From positions 124,001 to 188,000 of the forward strand of contig JAHCAL010000004.1 in NCBI GenBank assembly GCA_019634925.1: DNA of 64,000 nucleotides. Reading direction: 5' to 3'. Below are positions 63,791-64,000 of the stretch, one piece after another (position 1 is the stretch's first letter; each line of letters starts with the position of its first letter). Made by a program: the position numbers and the translations under genes. This stretch comes from Pseudomonadales bacterium. GTDB taxonomy: Bacteria; Pseudomonadota; Gammaproteobacteria; Pseudomonadales; Azotimanducaceae. The notes under the pieces are model-generated. The model saw nothing but the letters and a program-made list of their open reading frames with translations, did not search any database and had not been told where the DNA came from.

Positions 63791-64000
63791 ATGCGAGAAC
63801 AGCTGCGTACGGTGGACATGACCGATCCACTCAATGACCATCTAGGGTTTCTCGTGCACGATTTGGCGCGCGCATTCACCGCCGCTTATGCGGCTCGCAT
63901 GTCCTCTCTCGATCTTTCCCGCCCCCAGGCTCGGGCCATTGCCTATGTGCAGCGCTTTCCGGGGGTCACCCAAGTGGAACTCTCCGAGTACCTGGGCGTC
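63791..64000 (+). CDS. MarR-family regulator, cut by the right edge
   Basis: The first 70 codons are present: MREQLRTVDMTDPLNDHLGF, then LVHDLARAFTAAYAARMSSLDLSRPQARAIAYVQRFPGVTQVELSEYLGV. This is the N-terminal helix and first part of the winged helix of MarR proteins (L-x-x-x-L-x-x-x-x-x-x-x-R-x-x-A...L...Q.......L....G.TQ.EL). It lies downstream of, and in the same direction as, the dioxygenase genes, so it may regulate them. MarR sites are usually longer palindromes than the 14-bp dyad. Confidence 0.75.
   Translation, partial: MREQLRTVDMTDPLNDHLGFLVHDLARAFTAAYAARMSSLDLSRPQARAIAYVQRFPGVTQVELSEYLGV

Noticed and set aside
63791..64000. The MarR gene as the regulator that binds the shared 14-bp dyad
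   Set aside because: The gene is cut and the dyad is shorter than usual MarR sites; there is no positive evidence beyond location.

Overview
The window is a dense, GC-rich catabolic accessory region. Its left edge is toxin-antitoxin and mobile-element debris, and about 55 kb of small-molecule degradation genes follow. The bacterial features (Shine-Dalgarno motifs, ATGA and GTGA overlaps, Fic, FitAB and Phd/ParE families) together with several LLM flavoenzymes, flavin monooxygenases, TIM-barrel amidohydrolases and CoA-thioester enzymes suggest a soil or sediment degrader of hydrophobic cyclic compounds. A proteobacterium of the PAH-degrading Immundisolibacter type is my guess; the taxonomy is inference only. 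I saw no rRNA, tRNA, CRISPR array or complete insertion sequence.

Layout. 1-3.9 kb: PadR regulator with a long palindromic operator, a hybrid relic of two toxin-antitoxin loci, a Fic protein with three spaced operators, an intact Phd/ParE pair and a group II intron maturase relic. 4-6.5 kb: decayed locus (alpha/beta hydrolase, HSL esterase, luciferase-like fragment, P450 fragment) that has a second, differently damaged copy at 40.7-42.1 kb. 6.5-10.6 kb: two MaoC-like dehydratases, broken nitronate monooxygenase, broken SDR, intact flavin monooxygenase. 10.6-15.7 kb: Rieske oxygenase, CMD-family and NUDIX genes; frameshifted DUF35 plus thiolase-like protein; zinc alcohol dehydrogenase. 16-20.4 kb: SDR, CoA transferase, LLM, amidohydrolase. 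20.4-27.4 kb (minus): LLM, isocitrate-dehydrogenase-like enzyme, paired acyl-CoA dehydrogenases, uncharacterised protein, LLM. 27.5-33.4 kb (plus): thioesterase, metallo-beta-lactamase-fold hydrolase, D-aminoacylase-like amidohydrolase, P450, amidohydrolase. 33.5-40.5 kb: flavin monooxygenase and beta-oxidation genes. 40.5-44 kb: gene graveyard with one intact alcohol dehydrogenase. 44-47 kb (minus): nitronate monooxygenase and flavin monooxygenase. 47.1-58.3 kb (plus): nine-gene operon from Baeyer-Villiger-type monooxygenase to CoA ligase. 58.3-64 kb: PdxA-like dehydrogenase, MaoC-like protein, SDR, extradiol dioxygenase, Rieske dioxygenase alpha and beta subunits, and the start of a MarR regulator.

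How the genes could work together (inference): monooxygenases, a P450 and Rieske oxygenases oxidise a ring substrate; a PdxA-family or SDR dehydrogenase and an extradiol dioxygenase open it; CoA ligase/CoA transferase, acyl-CoA dehydrogenases, enoyl-CoA hydratases, MaoC-like dehydratases, SDRs and thiolase-like/DUF35 pairs shorten the acyl-CoA products; amidohydrolases and thioesterase remove intermediates.

The most unexpected signal is a 14-bp palindrome, consensus GTAAG-N4-CTTAC with an invariant-looking GTA-N8-TAC core, in most of the divergent intergenic regions of the catabolic clusters. It suggests that one regulator, not recognised in this window, ties these scattered operons into one regulon. 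The same palindrome is kept in both copies of the decayed duplicated locus.
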